In this document: one piece after another, positions 1-8,958 of the stretch
Layout: every line of letters begins with the position of its first letter
Position numbering within the stretch: position 1 is the first letter of the stretch
Assembly (NCBI GenBank): GCA_018823835.1
Contig: JAHJHT010000003.1
Location: 124,001 to 188,000, forward strand
Origin: Alphaproteobacteria bacterium
GTDB lineage: Bacteria; Pseudomonadota; Alphaproteobacteria; Rhizobiales; Rhizobiaceae
DNA length: 64,000 nt
Direction of reading: 5' to 3'
Made by a program: the position numbers and the translations under genes
The notes under the pieces: model-generated
What the model saw: the letters and a program-made list of their open reading frames with translations, nothing else
Told to the model about the DNA's origin: nothing
The model's database searches: none

Positions 1-762
1 GAGCGCGCGCAGGGCCGTCAGGAGCCTGGCGTGGCTTGTGGGCAGAAGCACGCTGCCGGCTTGTGCGAAGTCGAGCCCCAGCGTGTCGGCGAGCGCCGTC
101 TGGAAAAGCACCGGGCTGCCACTGAGCGCAGTGTCTCGCAGCCGCTCATAGGGCGTGCGGCTGCTGGCGGGCACGGCGATCCTGCTGCCGTATGCAGGAT
201 CCGGCCGCATCATCGAGCGCAGCCTGCGGCGCGCATTGTCGGCGGCTTCGCCCTGTGCGACTGGGGCGGGCGTTGTTCCCGTCTCGCCTGCCGGTGCCGG
301 GGTCGGTGACGGTTGCAATGCTTCGGGCTCGCGGCGATGCAGTGCCGGCTGCCGCGTCAGCAGCGCCGCCAGGCTGGCAATTGCCGGATGCAGGTCGGGA
401 CGACGGGCGATCGCCCGCGCGTGGCCGGCGCCATGCCGGCTGATCAGCGTGATGAGGTCGGTGTCGGTCAGCGCCTTGGAGCGGATGAGGAGCGGCGCGG
501 CGACGTCGACGGTCTCGTCGCAGAGCCGCCTGACGAGGGCAGGAGGAGGGGACTGGCAGTCGCTCAGCGCGGCAGCCATGTAGCGGCGCGCTTCCACCGA
601 GACGAGATTGAAGAGGGGAAGGGCGAGGTCTTCGATCTGGACGATATCGCGCCGGGACGGGCGCGTCAGCGAGCAGAAGGCCGATGTGGCCGCACGGAAC
701 AGGCGGTCGGCCTTGCCGGCCTCGCCCTTGATCGTGATCTGCCTGAAATCGGAAGATGACAC
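1..762 (-). CDS. DUF2336 domain-containing protein (partial, 3' end outside window)
   Basis: Reading leftwards from a GTG at 762, the frame is open for 254 codons and leaves the window still in frame. The N-terminus (VSSSDFRQITIKGEAGKA...) is followed by helical text of the kind seen in DUF2336 proteins, an alphaproteobacterial family of unknown function with HEAT-like helices. A Pro/Ala-rich linker lies around residues 140-160. An alternative upstream GTG at about 777 is in another frame and gives only a short peptide. The divergent small gene starts at 951, and a CtrA-type box lies between them. Family assignment is from sequence flavour only. Confidence 0.6.
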   Translation of the reverse strand, partial: MSSSDFRQITIKGEAGKADRLFRAATSAFCSLTRPSRRDIVQIEDLALPLFNLVSVEARRYMAAALSDCQSPPPALVRRLCDETVDVAAPLLIRSKALTDTDLITLISRHGAGHARAIARRPDLHPAIASLAALLTRQPALHRREPEALQPSPTPAPAGETGTTPAPVAQGEAADNARRRLRSMMRPDPAYGSRIAVPASSRTPYERLRDTALSGSPVLFQTALADTLGLDFAQAGSVLLPTSHARLLTALRAL

Positions 763-863
763 TGCTTGAAAACGCCTGACACTTTACGCACGAAACATGG
801 GAAGAAACACGGCCCCGAAAGGCCCGTCACCACCCGCTGGAAGGTCAAATTAGCGGCGATCCG

Positions 864-878
864 TTAAAGTGCTGTTAA
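864..878. promoter_or_regulatory. CtrA-type binding box
   Basis: The sequence reads TTAA, seven bases (AGTGCTG), TTAA and then C. This matches the full CtrA consensus TTAA-N7-TTAAC known from Caulobacter and rhizobia. It sits in the divergent intergenic space about 100 bases from the GTG of the DUF2336 gene and about 70 bases before the small gene at 951. Occupancy by CtrA is inferred. Confidence 0.55.
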
Positions 879-950
879 CCGTCTGCTGGCCTTATGGAGG
901 AGGAGGCGTTGCGTACCTGCTCCGGTCAAACCGAGAGGGAATCGCCAGTC

Positions 951-1145
951 ATGGGCAGCGTAGTGTCATTTTCGCCGCGAAATGCGGCAGTCACCAGAAA
1001 CCCGCCACCCCCCGGAACGACGGGATCCGTGGTCATCTTTCCAGGCATCAGATACGAGCGGGCGACCAGCCTCGCGCCGGTCGACAAGGCGGGCCGCGCC
1101 AATGCTGCCGAGCCACGCCGCGACAAGCCGGCGCCGCACCACTAG
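951..1145 (+). CDS. small conserved-looking hypothetical protein (64 aa)
   Basis: A 64-residue protein starting MGSVVSFSPRNAAV, with a Pro-rich turn (PPPPGTTGS), a hydrophobic segment (VVIFPGIRYER) and a basic, charged tail. I recall similar rhizobial small proteins with the FPGxRYER motif, but no function. The ATG at 951 is preferred to an in-frame GTG/ATG further upstream because the residues before it look random. It lies downstream of the CtrA-type box at 864-878, which suggests cell-cycle control. No signal peptide or membrane segment is seen, so the product is probably cytoplasmic. Confidence 0.55.
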   Translation: MGSVVSFSPRNAAVTRNPPPPGTTGSVVIFPGIRYERATSLAPVDKAGRANAAEPRRDKPAPHH

Positions 1146-1163
1146 GCCAAGGACCCGGAGCGA

Positions 1164-1706
1164 TCAGCTCCGCGAGCAGGCGAGGTTGCGCAGGAAGCGC
1201 GTGGCGGTCGGCTGCCAGCTGATGTCGGGGACGAAGCTGCGCACCACGACGATGCCCTGGCCGACGGGCGCCTCGACCAGAATGGAATTGCGGAATTCTT
1301 CCGGCAGCTGCTTGCGCGTCTCGATCATCTGCGCGGCGCTGAGCACGACGACATCGAGCTGCCCCGTATCGGTGGCCCGGTCGGTGAAGGCATAGACGTT
1401 CTGGCCGCCGCGATTGTAGATCGACACCGACCAGTAGGGGACGTTGCCCGGCGTATGGACACGCACCGGCCCGTCCGACAGGTCGAAGCGGCAGGCACTG
1501 GCATAAAACAGCGGATCGAGAGACCTGACGATCGGCACCTCGCCGGCGGCAGCGTCGATGCGCACCGGCTTGTAGTAGTCGGCGGCTTCGGCAAGCCGGG
1601 CCCAGGCGTCGCGATCGGAGAAATGCGGCAGCAGCAGCAGCACCGAAATGTGCACGATCGCCGCGCCGACCAGTGCCACAAGGGCTGCGTAGAGCAGTCT
1701 AACCAT
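1164..1706 (-). CDS. DUF1254 domain-containing membrane-anchored protein
   Basis: A 180-aa protein with an N-terminal membrane segment (about residues 4-27) followed by a soluble periplasmic domain of the DUF1254 type (PLFYASACRFDL, PYWSVSIYNRGGQNVYAF). In larger proteins DUF1254 is normally fused to DUF1214. Here the two domains are encoded as separate neighbours: its ATG lies inside the end of the DUF1214 gene (8-base overlap, 1699-1706), so the two are translationally coupled and probably form a pair. Function is unknown; it is likely an envelope protein expressed with the PBP upstream. Confidence 0.75.
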   Translation of the reverse strand: MVRLLYAALVALVGAAIVHISVLLLLPHFSDRDAWARLAEAADYYKPVRIDAAAGEVPIVRSLDPLFYASACRFDLSDGPVRVHTPGNVPYWSVSIYNRGGQNVYAFTDRATDTGQLDVVVLSAAQMIETRKQLPEEFRNSILVEAPVGQGIVVVRSFVPDISWQPTATRFLRNLACSRS

Positions 1707-2283
1707 TGCAGCCTGCGTTGATGATTGCGGGGAGCTCGATGTCGGAGACGCCGGTGCTGCTGGCGATCGGCGTGTCGTAGAAGGTCAGCACCAGGCTCAT
1801 GCGGCCTTCTCCCGAAAGCGCCAGCCAGTTGCCGGGGCTGGGGTTGGTGCCGGCCGTGATGACGACCGAATTGTCGGGCTTTCTGAGCAGCTGGTAGGAA
1901 TGCAGCGCGCTCGGGCGCAGCTTTCGCGACTCGATGATGGCGTCGTTGGCATCGGCCGCGTAGATGGTCCAGAAGCGGGCAGGCGGCACCGGTCCCTCGA
2001 TCGTGTAGCTGCATTCGCGGCGCAGCGCGTCGCCGGCCGTATCGCGCTGCGCCGTGAAGGTCAGGCCCTCGGCGCGGCCGAGCGCCAATACGCCTTCGCG
2101 CGCGATTCTCGCCTTGGCGTAGGGATCGGCGTCCGGCGTGCCGATTTCGGGAAAGGCGGTCCAGCGCCCGACGGTGACCGCGCCGACGCTCTCCTTGGCG
2201 TTCAGCATGTACCAGACGCTGGCGCCGCCCCCGAGCACCGCGATGCAGATAACGATGAAGATGGTGAGGACTGTTTTCAGCAT
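1699..2283 (-). CDS. DUF1214 domain-containing membrane-anchored protein
   Basis: A 194-aa protein with one N-terminal membrane anchor (about residues 4-27, MLKTVLTIFIVICIAVLGGG) and a periplasmic DUF1214 domain (GPVPPARFWTIYAAD, NPSPGNWLALSGEGRMSLVLTFYDTP). It lies 102 bases downstream of the penicillin-binding protein gene on the same strand and overlaps the DUF1254 gene by 8 bases. The split DUF1214/DUF1254 arrangement is common in rhizobia. The biochemical role is not known. Confidence 0.78.
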   Translation of the reverse strand: MLKTVLTIFIVICIAVLGGGASVWYMLNAKESVGAVTVGRWTAFPEIGTPDADPYAKARIAREGVLALGRAEGLTFTAQRDTAGDALRRECSYTIEGPVPPARFWTIYAADANDAIIESRKLRPSALHSYQLLRKPDNSVVITAGTNPSPGNWLALSGEGRMSLVLTFYDTPIASSTGVSDIELPAIINAGCNG

Positions 2284-2385
2284 GGTCCGCCGGAGAAGTG
2301 GTGCCGCTCCGATACCGTGCGGCGAGCCGTGATGGCAAGCAGGTTCGCCCGGAAGCGGCGGCCGGCCCTGCGGGAGAGAGCGCCG

Positions 2386-4530
2386 TTACAGCGCCGAAAG
2401 CGTTTCGGGCGTGGGCGGCGCCTCGATGGGCGGTGCGTTGCGGAAGGCGTCGGCGATGCTGCGCAGGGCACGCGTCGTGGCGCTGGACAGGACCGGGCGC
2501 TGTTCGAAATTGCCGGTGTTCTCCTCGTCCGCCTTCTTCGCCGCCTTGGCGGCCACCTTCTCGTCGACGAAGGGATTTTCGATGCCCGGGATCGGCTTGA
2601 GGTCGACATTCTGGTGCGCATAGGTCATCAGCCGCTTCCACACCATCGCCGGCAGCGAGCCGCCGGTCATGCGCCGCGTGGTGCTGAAATCGTCGTTGCC
2701 GAGCCAGACGGCGGCCAGATAGTTGCCGGTGAAGCCGACGAACCAGGCATCGCGGTAGGATTGCGTGGTGCCGGTCTTGCCGGCGGCGCGAATGTTGGGA
2801 AGCGCTGCCCGGCGCGCCGTACCGATCTCCGGGATCTGCACCAGGATGGAATTCATCGAGCGGACCGCCTGGTCCGACAGGACGCGTTTCGGCTTCGGCG
2901 CGTCGCGCTCGTAGTCGTAGATGACGTCGCCCCTGCGGCTGATCACCTGGGTGATGCCGTGGCGCATGCCGGCGTAGCCGTTGTTCTGGAAGACGCTGTA
3001 GCCGGTGGCCTGGTCCATCACCGTCATGCCCGACGTGCCGAGCACCATGGTCTTGTGCAGGGAGAGGATCGATTCGACGCCGAAGGACTCGGCCAGCGCC
3101 TTGATCGGCCCGGTGTGGAGGAAGTCCTTGGCGAGCCGGACCGGCACGGTGTTGATCGACTTGACCAGCGCGGTGGTCAGATCCATGCCGCCATTGTAGC
3201 TGCGGGCGTAGTTCTTGGGCGACCAGCCGCCCCACGAGATCGGCCCATCGTCGATGCGCGATTCCGGCGTGAAGCCGTTTTCCATGGCGGTGGCATAGAC
3301 ATATGGCTTGAAGGACGAGCCGGTCTGGCGCAGCGCGCTGGTGGCGCGGTTGAACTGGCTCTTGCCGTAGTCGGTGCCGCCGACGATGGCGCGCACCGCG
3401 CCGCCGGCCTCCATGACCACGATGGCGCCCTCGGTGACGCCGTATTCGACGCCGTGCTGGCGCAGGTTGTATTCCAGCGATTCAGCCGTGGCGCGCTGGA
3501 TGTTCATGTCGATGGTGGTCTTGGCGATCATCGAGCGAACGCCTGAACGGGCGGTCAGCCGCTTCACCTCCTCGAAGGCCCAATCGAGGAAATAGTCGGG
3601 GCTCTTGCGGTCGTCGCGGTCGACGATGGTGGCCGGATGCAGCCTGGCCGACAGGACCTGTCCCTCGGTCATGAAGCCGCCCTGCACCATGTTGGTGAGC
3701 ACCACGTTGGCGCGCGCACGCGCCGCCGGCAAGTTGACGTGCGGCGCGTACTTGGCCGGCGCCTTGAACAGGCCCGCCAGCATTGCTGATTCGGCCAGGT
3801 TGAGATCCTTGACCGACTTGCCGAAGTAGAAGTCGGAAGCCGCCGTGATGCCGAAGGTGCCGCCGCCCATATAGGCGCGGTCGAGATAGAACTGCAGGAT
3901 TTCCTTCTTCGACAGGTTGCACTCGAGCCAGATGGCGAGGAAGGCTTCCTTGACCTTGCGCTCGATGGTGCGCTCGTTGGTGAGGAAGAGGTTCTTGGCC
4001 AGCTGCTGGGTAAGGCTCGAGCCGCCCTGGACGACCGAGTTGGCGCGCAGGTTTTCGCCCATCGCGCGGATCAGGCCGAGGAAGTCGATGCCGTAATGCT
4101 CGAAGAAGCGGCGGTCTTCCGTCGCCAGCACCGCCTTGATGAAATGGTCGGGCATGTCGTCGACCGGCACCGACTCACGCTGGATGATGCCGCGCTGGCC
4201 GATCTCGTTACCCTGGCGGTCGAGAAAGGTGACCGCGAAATCGTCCTGGGCGCGCCAGTTGCGCGCGGTTTCCTCGAAGGCTGGAAGCGCCAGCGCCAGC
4301 ATGATGATGGAGCCCACGACGCCCATCGTGAAGCCCTCGCTGGCCAGTTCGAAGAATCCGCGCCGCCAGCCGTAGAAGCGGAAACGCCGCGAGAAGATGG
4401 TGAGCGATTCCCAGATTTCGCTCGCCTTGAAGCCGGCCTCGTAGAGGGTCGAATCGATCCACGCATCGATCGCGAGAAGCCGGGTGGCCCTCGGACGGGG
4501 TCGTTTGCGTGTCTCGTAGCGGCTTACCAT
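2386..4530 (-). CDS. class A penicillin-binding protein (PBP1A family)
   Basis: A bifunctional peptidoglycan synthase of 714 aa acting in the periplasm. A cytoplasmic basic tail (1-65) precedes one membrane segment (about 68-86). The glycosyltransferase 51 domain carries the EDRRFFEHYGID motif (138-149) and the QGGSSLTQQLAKN motif (168-180). The transpeptidase domain has the catalytic S405-S-F-K408, S458-I-N460 and K585-TGTT motifs, all intact. The length is normal for PBP1A-like enzymes. It is the first gene of a probable three-gene minus-strand unit with DUF1214 and DUF1254. It should polymerise lipid II and cross-link the stems. Confidence 0.93.
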   Translation of the reverse strand: MVSRYETRKRPRPRATRLLAIDAWIDSTLYEAGFKASEIWESLTIFSRRFRFYGWRRGFFELASEGFTMGVVGSIIMLALALPAFEETARNWRAQDDFAVTFLDRQGNEIGQRGIIQRESVPVDDMPDHFIKAVLATEDRRFFEHYGIDFLGLIRAMGENLRANSVVQGGSSLTQQLAKNLFLTNERTIERKVKEAFLAIWLECNLSKKEILQFYLDRAYMGGGTFGITAASDFYFGKSVKDLNLAESAMLAGLFKAPAKYAPHVNLPAARARANVVLTNMVQGGFMTEGQVLSARLHPATIVDRDDRKSPDYFLDWAFEEVKRLTARSGVRSMIAKTTIDMNIQRATAESLEYNLRQHGVEYGVTEGAIVVMEAGGAVRAIVGGTDYGKSQFNRATSALRQTGSSFKPYVYATAMENGFTPESRIDDGPISWGGWSPKNYARSYNGGMDLTTALVKSINTVPVRLAKDFLHTGPIKALAESFGVESILSLHKTMVLGTSGMTVMDQATGYSVFQNNGYAGMRHGITQVISRRGDVIYDYERDAPKPKRVLSDQAVRSMNSILVQIPEIGTARRAALPNIRAAGKTGTTQSYRDAWFVGFTGNYLAAVWLGNDDFSTTRRMTGGSLPAMVWKRLMTYAHQNVDLKPIPGIENPFVDEKVAAKAAKKADEENTGNFEQRPVLSSATTRALRSIADAFRNAPPIEAPPTPETLSAL

Positions 4531-4771
4531 TCAGCAATGCGTCCGATGCGGGGCTTGCTTTCGAGCGTGACGAGCCTTGCGGCATTCTCAGGGCGTCGAG
4601 CGCAAGCGCCTTGATAGAGGGTCTTGTTCCCGATTTTTCCAGGCACGACAAGGACAATAGCGGCTTTTGCGGCCGTTAGACACAAATTCCCTAACGCTAT
4701 GGCAATTTGGTGACGCAGCGGGAAGCGATCGTTGGTCGCAAGGCCGAATCAGCCCCCGTCGCGGCTGCGGC

Positions 4772-7700
4772 TCAGGCCGCCGAAGAGCGGCTTCGGGTCT
4801 TCCGGCTGCGCCGCGGCACCGGGATGGTGGCCAGGAGGGCGCGCTCGTGCCGGTGAACGAAGGCGATGGCTTCATCGGCAGATTGCGGCCTGGCATAGGC
4901 GAAGCCCTGCACGTTGTCGCAGCCCATTTCGCGCAGCATGTCGACTTCCTCGGGCAGTTCCGCGCCTTCGGCCACCGCCGTCATGTTGAGCCCGCGCGTC
5001 AGTGCGATGATGCCGCTCAGCAACTCGCGCGCATGCACCGACTGCGTCGCGCCGCTGATGAAGATGCGGTCGATCTTGAGCTTCTTGAACGGCAATTGCC
5101 TGAGGTAGCCCAGCGAGGAGTAGCCGGTGCCGAAATCGTCGAGCGCAAGGGTAACGCCAAGCCCGTTCAACCGCTCCAGCACCTGCCGCACCTGGCCCTC
5201 CGTATGGTCGGCAAGCAGGGTTTCGGTCAGTTCGAGGCACAGCAACGACGGCTCGAGCCCGGTCTCTTCGAGCAGTGCCGCGACGTCGGCGGCGAAATCG
5301 GAGCGCCAGATCTGCGCGGCCGAGACGTTGACGGCCATCTGGCGCGGCGGTTCGCCGGCCTCGATCCAGGCCTTGGCCTGATACACCGCCTCGCGCAGCA
5401 CCCACAGGCCGACGTCGCAGATCAGGTGCGAGGATTCGGCGATTGGAATGAACTCCGTGGGCGAAACCAGGCCGCGCTCGGGATGATCCCAGCGCAACAG
5501 CGCTTCGAAGCCGGTGACGTGACCGGTGTCGAGCTGTACCTGCGGCTGGTAGTGAACGAAGAGGCCCTTGCCCTCGCTGACCGTCTTCCTGAGATCCTGC
5601 GACAGGGCCAGCCGGTTGCGCACCACGTCAGACAGTCCGGCATTGAAGAACTCGAAGCGGCCGCGACCGGACTCCTTGGCCTGGTAGAGGGCCAGATCGG
5701 CGTTGCGCATGAGGTCGGTGCTGTTGCGGCCGTCGGCCGGGATGAGGGCGATCCCGATGCTGGTTTCCACCGATACCTCGCCGCTGTCGAGCTGGATCGA
5801 GCCGCTCAGAAGCGTGTTGATCCGCTGTGCAATCTTCTCGATGCTCTTGCGGCCGGTCGAGCGAGGCAGCACGACGGCGAACTCGTCGCCGCCGAGCCGC
5901 GCCAGGAAATTGTTCTCGGGCAGGGCGGCCGCAAGCAGCCGCGCGACCTTCTTCAGCATCTCGTCGCCGGCATCGTGCCCGAGCGCGTCGTTGACTTCCT
6001 TGAAGCGGTCGAGATCGAGCAGCAGCAGCGCGCCGTTGACCGGCGCCTTGCTGTTGGAGAGGATCGCGCGCTCCAGCTCGAGATGGAAGCGGGCGCGGTT
6101 GGGCAGACCGGTCAGCGCGTCGAAATAGGCGAGCTGTTCGAGCTGTTCCTCCGCGCTCTTGCGCTCGGTGATGTCCTGGATGGTGCCCTTGAAGCCGATG
6201 AGGGCGCCGCTCTTGTCGCGGATGGCCTTGGAGATGATCGCGAAGTCGACGATCGTGCCGTCGCCGCGCCGCGCCTTGACGTCGACGCTCTTGGTAGTTC
6301 CGGTGCGGGCGACTTCCGACTGCGTCGCACGAAGGCGCGACAGGCTGTCCTCGTAGTAGTCTGCCATCACGTCGTCGTAGCGCGTCTCGTAGGTCGCCGG
6401 GTCACGGCGCAGCAGCGCGTAGGTCTCCGGCGCCCACCACAGGTGCGTATCGCCAAGCATGTAGCTCCAGTCACCGATCTTGCCGATCTGCTGGGCCTCG
6501 ACGAGTTGTTCGGAACGCGCCTTGAGATGCGCCTCGGCCTCCAGCAGATGCTGCTTGCCGGTTTCCTCTGCCGTCACATCCGAGCCGGTGCCCCTGAAGC
6601 CGAGGAAGGCGCCGTCGGCGTCGAACTTGGGCGCTCCGCTGACCCTGAAATGGAACAGGCCGCCCTCAGGCGCCGGCATGTGCAGCAGCACACGCTTGAA
6701 GGGCTCCTTGCTCGGACTTCCATCCGGGGCCACGAACAAACCCTTCAGGATGCGACTGTCCTCGTCCGGTATCTCGATATCGAACAGCGAATTGCCGACC
6801 AACAACGCGGGGTCGATGCCCGTGTGGTGCTTGAAGCTTTGGCTGATGAAAGTCAGCTTGTGATCGGGGTCGGTCTCCCAGCACCAGTCCGAGGCAGTGG
6901 CAGTGAAGTCACGGAAGCGCTGCTCGCTTTCGGCCAACCCCAGCTTCGCCAGGTGCTGCTCGGTGACGTCGCGGTGGACCGAAACCCAGCCGCCGCCGGC
7001 AAGCGGGGTCGTCGTGAAGGCAACGATGCGGCCGGTCGAAACATGAAAGGTCTGGTCGATCGCTCCGCTGGAAGGATCGAGTCGGTGGACGATCTCCGTC
7101 GCAGTCTCGATCTGGCCCTTCGGCATGGTGCCGTTGGCGAGCATGTAGGCGAGGAGTTCGTCGACATGCACGCCGGGGACTGCGACGCCCGGCGGCAAGC
7201 CGTAGAATTCCGAGTAGAGATCGTTGCAGACGATCAACCGGCTGTCGCGATCGAACATGGTGAGGCCGTGCGCCATGTTGTAGATCGCGCCTTCGAACAG
7301 AAGATGCTTGGCACGCAGCTCATCTTCCCGCTCGCGGTCCTCCGTGATGTCCCGGTCGACGCCCAGAAATTTCGCTGTTCCGTCGGCGCCGCGCGTGCAG
7401 GCGCAAACGGAACTGACATGGCGTACGGCGCCGTCCGGACGGACAATGCGGAAGGAGGTTTCGAGCCGCGACCCGGACTGCATGGCCTTGTGTGCTGCCT
7501 CGATCGCGCCGGCCGCGTCGTCCGGATGCAGGCTCTGCTGCCAAGTCGAAAACGGGAATTCCGCGCCGCCCTTTCCCGGAAAACCGTAGATCGCGGCCAG
7601 TGCCTCGTCGCAGGTGAAGGTGCCCTTGTCGAGATCGACCTCCCAGATGCCGACGCCCGATGTCTTCAGCGCCATTTCGAGCCGCTGCGTCAGCGCTTCG

Positions 7701-8449
7701 ACCGCCTGCCGCGCCTCCTTGAGGTGGGTGATGTCGGTGTCGGTGCCCAGCACGCGCACCGCGGTGCCGTCTTCGTCCCATTTCACCGCCCGGCCGCGGC
7801 TGGAGATCCAGATCCACCGGCCGTCGAGCCGGCGCTCGCGGTATTCGAACGACACCACGCTGCTGCCTCCGGCCCTGTAGTGGTCGTTGAAGCCGCGCAC
7901 TCGGTCGATATCGTCGGGGTGGACACGAGACTCCCAGCTTTCATGCGGGTCGGGCATGTCCTCGCCGACCGGATAGCCGCGCATCCGCCTCCAGCTGTCG
8001 GAATAGAAGCGGCTGCCGGAGCGCGTGTCGACCTCCCACACGCCGTGGCCGGCCGCCTCGATGGCGTGGCGCCAGGTGCTCTCGCGCTTGATGAGGCTTT
8101 CGTGCCGGACGGCGATGTCGTCGACGTCGGCGACCTGCACGGTCCAGCCGGTGCGGTTGGCCGACAGGAAGGCGAGACCGAAGAAGCTCGACCCGTCGCG
8201 CTTCAGGAAGGGCTGCGGGTAGCCCGATTCAAGCACCGCCAGGCAATCGGGTCCGCTGTAGCAGCCGGGCTCCAGCAGCGCGTCGAGCGTCCTGCCGGCA
8301 AGTTCGTCCTCGGACCGGCCGAACATCTCGGCGGCGGCGGAATTGGCGTTGGTGATGACGAGCTTGTTGTCGCATTGCAGGGTAGCGAGGGCCAGCGCGG
8401 CGATATCCTGCGCGATCTTTGCTTGCGGGATCTTGTCTCTACCTTGCAT
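4772..8449 (-). CDS. multi-PAS GGDEF/EAL cyclic-di-GMP signalling protein
   Basis: About 1225 aa with, in order, six PAS-type sensor domains (roughly residues 15-120, 140-265, 270-390, 395-520, 525-645 and 655-770), a GGDEF domain (RLGGDEFAVVLP) and an EAL domain (GFEALLRWDHPERG). The diguanylate cyclase signature is intact, but the inhibitory RxxD site before it is replaced by PENN. The EAL domain keeps ELTET, DDFGTGYSSL, the KLKIDR lysine/aspartate and the later AEG and QGF motifs, so phosphodiesterase activity is likely. There are no clear membrane segments, which suggests a cytosolic sensor. The start is uncertain: ATG 8449 is used, ATG 8506 is possible, and the frame open upstream to 8770 runs into a transposase remnant. 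Confidence 0.88.
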   Translation of the reverse strand: MQGRDKIPQAKIAQDIAALALATLQCDNKLVITNANSAAAEMFGRSEDELAGRTLDALLEPGCYSGPDCLAVLESGYPQPFLKRDGSSFFGLAFLSANRTGWTVQVADVDDIAVRHESLIKRESTWRHAIEAAGHGVWEVDTRSGSRFYSDSWRRMRGYPVGEDMPDPHESWESRVHPDDIDRVRGFNDHYRAGGSSVVSFEYRERRLDGRWIWISSRGRAVKWDEDGTAVRVLGTDTDITHLKEARQAVEALTQRLEMALKTSGVGIWEVDLDKGTFTCDEALAAIYGFPGKGGAEFPFSTWQQSLHPDDAAGAIEAAHKAMQSGSRLETSFRIVRPDGAVRHVSSVCACTRGADGTAKFLGVDRDITEDREREDELRAKHLLFEGAIYNMAHGLTMFDRDSRLIVCNDLYSEFYGLPPGVAVPGVHVDELLAYMLANGTMPKGQIETATEIVHRLDPSSGAIDQTFHVSTGRIVAFTTTPLAGGGWVSVHRDVTEQHLAKLGLAESEQRFRDFTATASDWCWETDPDHKLTFISQSFKHHTGIDPALLVGNSLFDIEIPDEDSRILKGLFVAPDGSPSKEPFKRVLLHMPAPEGGLFHFRVSGAPKFDADGAFLGFRGTGSDVTAEETGKQHLLEAEAHLKARSEQLVEAQQIGKIGDWSYMLGDTHLWWAPETYALLRRDPATYETRYDDVMADYYEDSLSRLRATQSEVARTGTTKSVDVKARRGDGTIVDFAIISKAIRDKSGALIGFKGTIQDITERKSAEEQLEQLAYFDALTGLPNRARFHLELERAILSNSKAPVNGALLLLDLDRFKEVNDALGHDAGDEMLKKVARLLAAALPENNFLARLGGDEFAVVLPRSTGRKSIEKIAQRINTLLSGSIQLDSGEVSVETSIGIALIPADGRNSTDLMRNADLALYQAKESGRGRFEFFNAGLSDVVRNRLALSQDLRKTVSEGKGLFVHYQPQVQLDTGHVTGFEALLRWDHPERGLVSPTEFIPIAESSHLICDVGLWVLREAVYQAKAWIEAGEPPRQMAVNVSAAQIWRSDFAADVAALLEETGLEPSLLCLELTETLLADHTEGQVRQVLERLNGLGVTLALDDFGTGYSSLGYLRQLPFKKLKIDRIFISGATQSVHARELLSGIIALTRGLNMTAVAEGAELPEEVDMLREMGCDNVQGFAYARPQSADEAIAFVHRHERALLATIPVPRRSRKTRSRSSAA

Positions 8450-8635
8450 GGGCTTCCCGGCTTCGTGGGCGGCCCGGGCCCACACTTTTATTATTATTGC
8501 CGACATGCTTAGCCGGCGGAGCGTTAAGGTTTTCGCAACAAGCGAGATGACGCTGGGGAAGGGGACGCGAGGGTTGCGCTTGATCTCTCGGGGGGCGCGG
8601 GCCAAGCCCAGGATGACGGAGGCGGGCCGGCCAAC

Positions 8636-8920
8636 ACTACCAATCACGCCAAGGGCGAATATGCCCGCCGCGAGGGCGATGTCGTGATCCACTCCAATAC
8701 GATTGAAGGCGTGTGCTCTGTGTTCAAGCGCCGCATGGTCGGCGTCTACCAGCATTGCGGCGAAGCGCACCTACATCGCTACCTTGCCGAGTTCGATTTC
8801 CGCTACAACCGCCGCGCTGCGCTCAAGATCACCGATGCCGAGCGCGCCGACCAATTGCTCGCCATCATCGAAGGCAAGCGCCTGACCTATCGGCGGGTTG
8901 GTGAAGCCGGTCACGCCTAA
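8636..8920 (+). pseudogene. IS1595/ISXO2-type transposase remnant (C-terminal fragment)
   Basis: The frame reads NHAKGEYARREGDVV, then IHSNTIEGVCSVFKRRMVGV, then YQHCGEAHLHRYLAEFDFRY, ending KRLTYRRVGEAGHA. This is the typical C-terminal third of the ISXO2-like (IS1595 family) DDE transposase domain, with the conserved N-TxEG, F-KR and AEFDFRYN blocks. No N-terminal part, first catalytic Asp or complete start is visible upstream, and no terminal inverted repeats were found. It is therefore a decayed insertion sequence, marking the left side of a foreign-looking stretch that continues to about 10.4 kb. Confidence 0.8.
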
Positions 8921-8958
8921 GCAGAAGGCGCGCCGACTCCTTGAGGTGAGGAAAAGGC

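Noticed and set aside
4667..8512. 1281-codon open frame antisense to the PAS-GGDEF-EAL gene
   Set aside because: Mirror frame of a high-GC gene; its protein is rich in Arg, Val, Asp and Ala with no motif, while the opposite strand carries clear PAS, GGDEF and EAL signatures.
8507..8770. N-terminal extension of the PAS-GGDEF-EAL protein up to 8770
   Set aside because: The extra residues have no domain character and run antisense through the transposase remnant, so the open frame is accidental.
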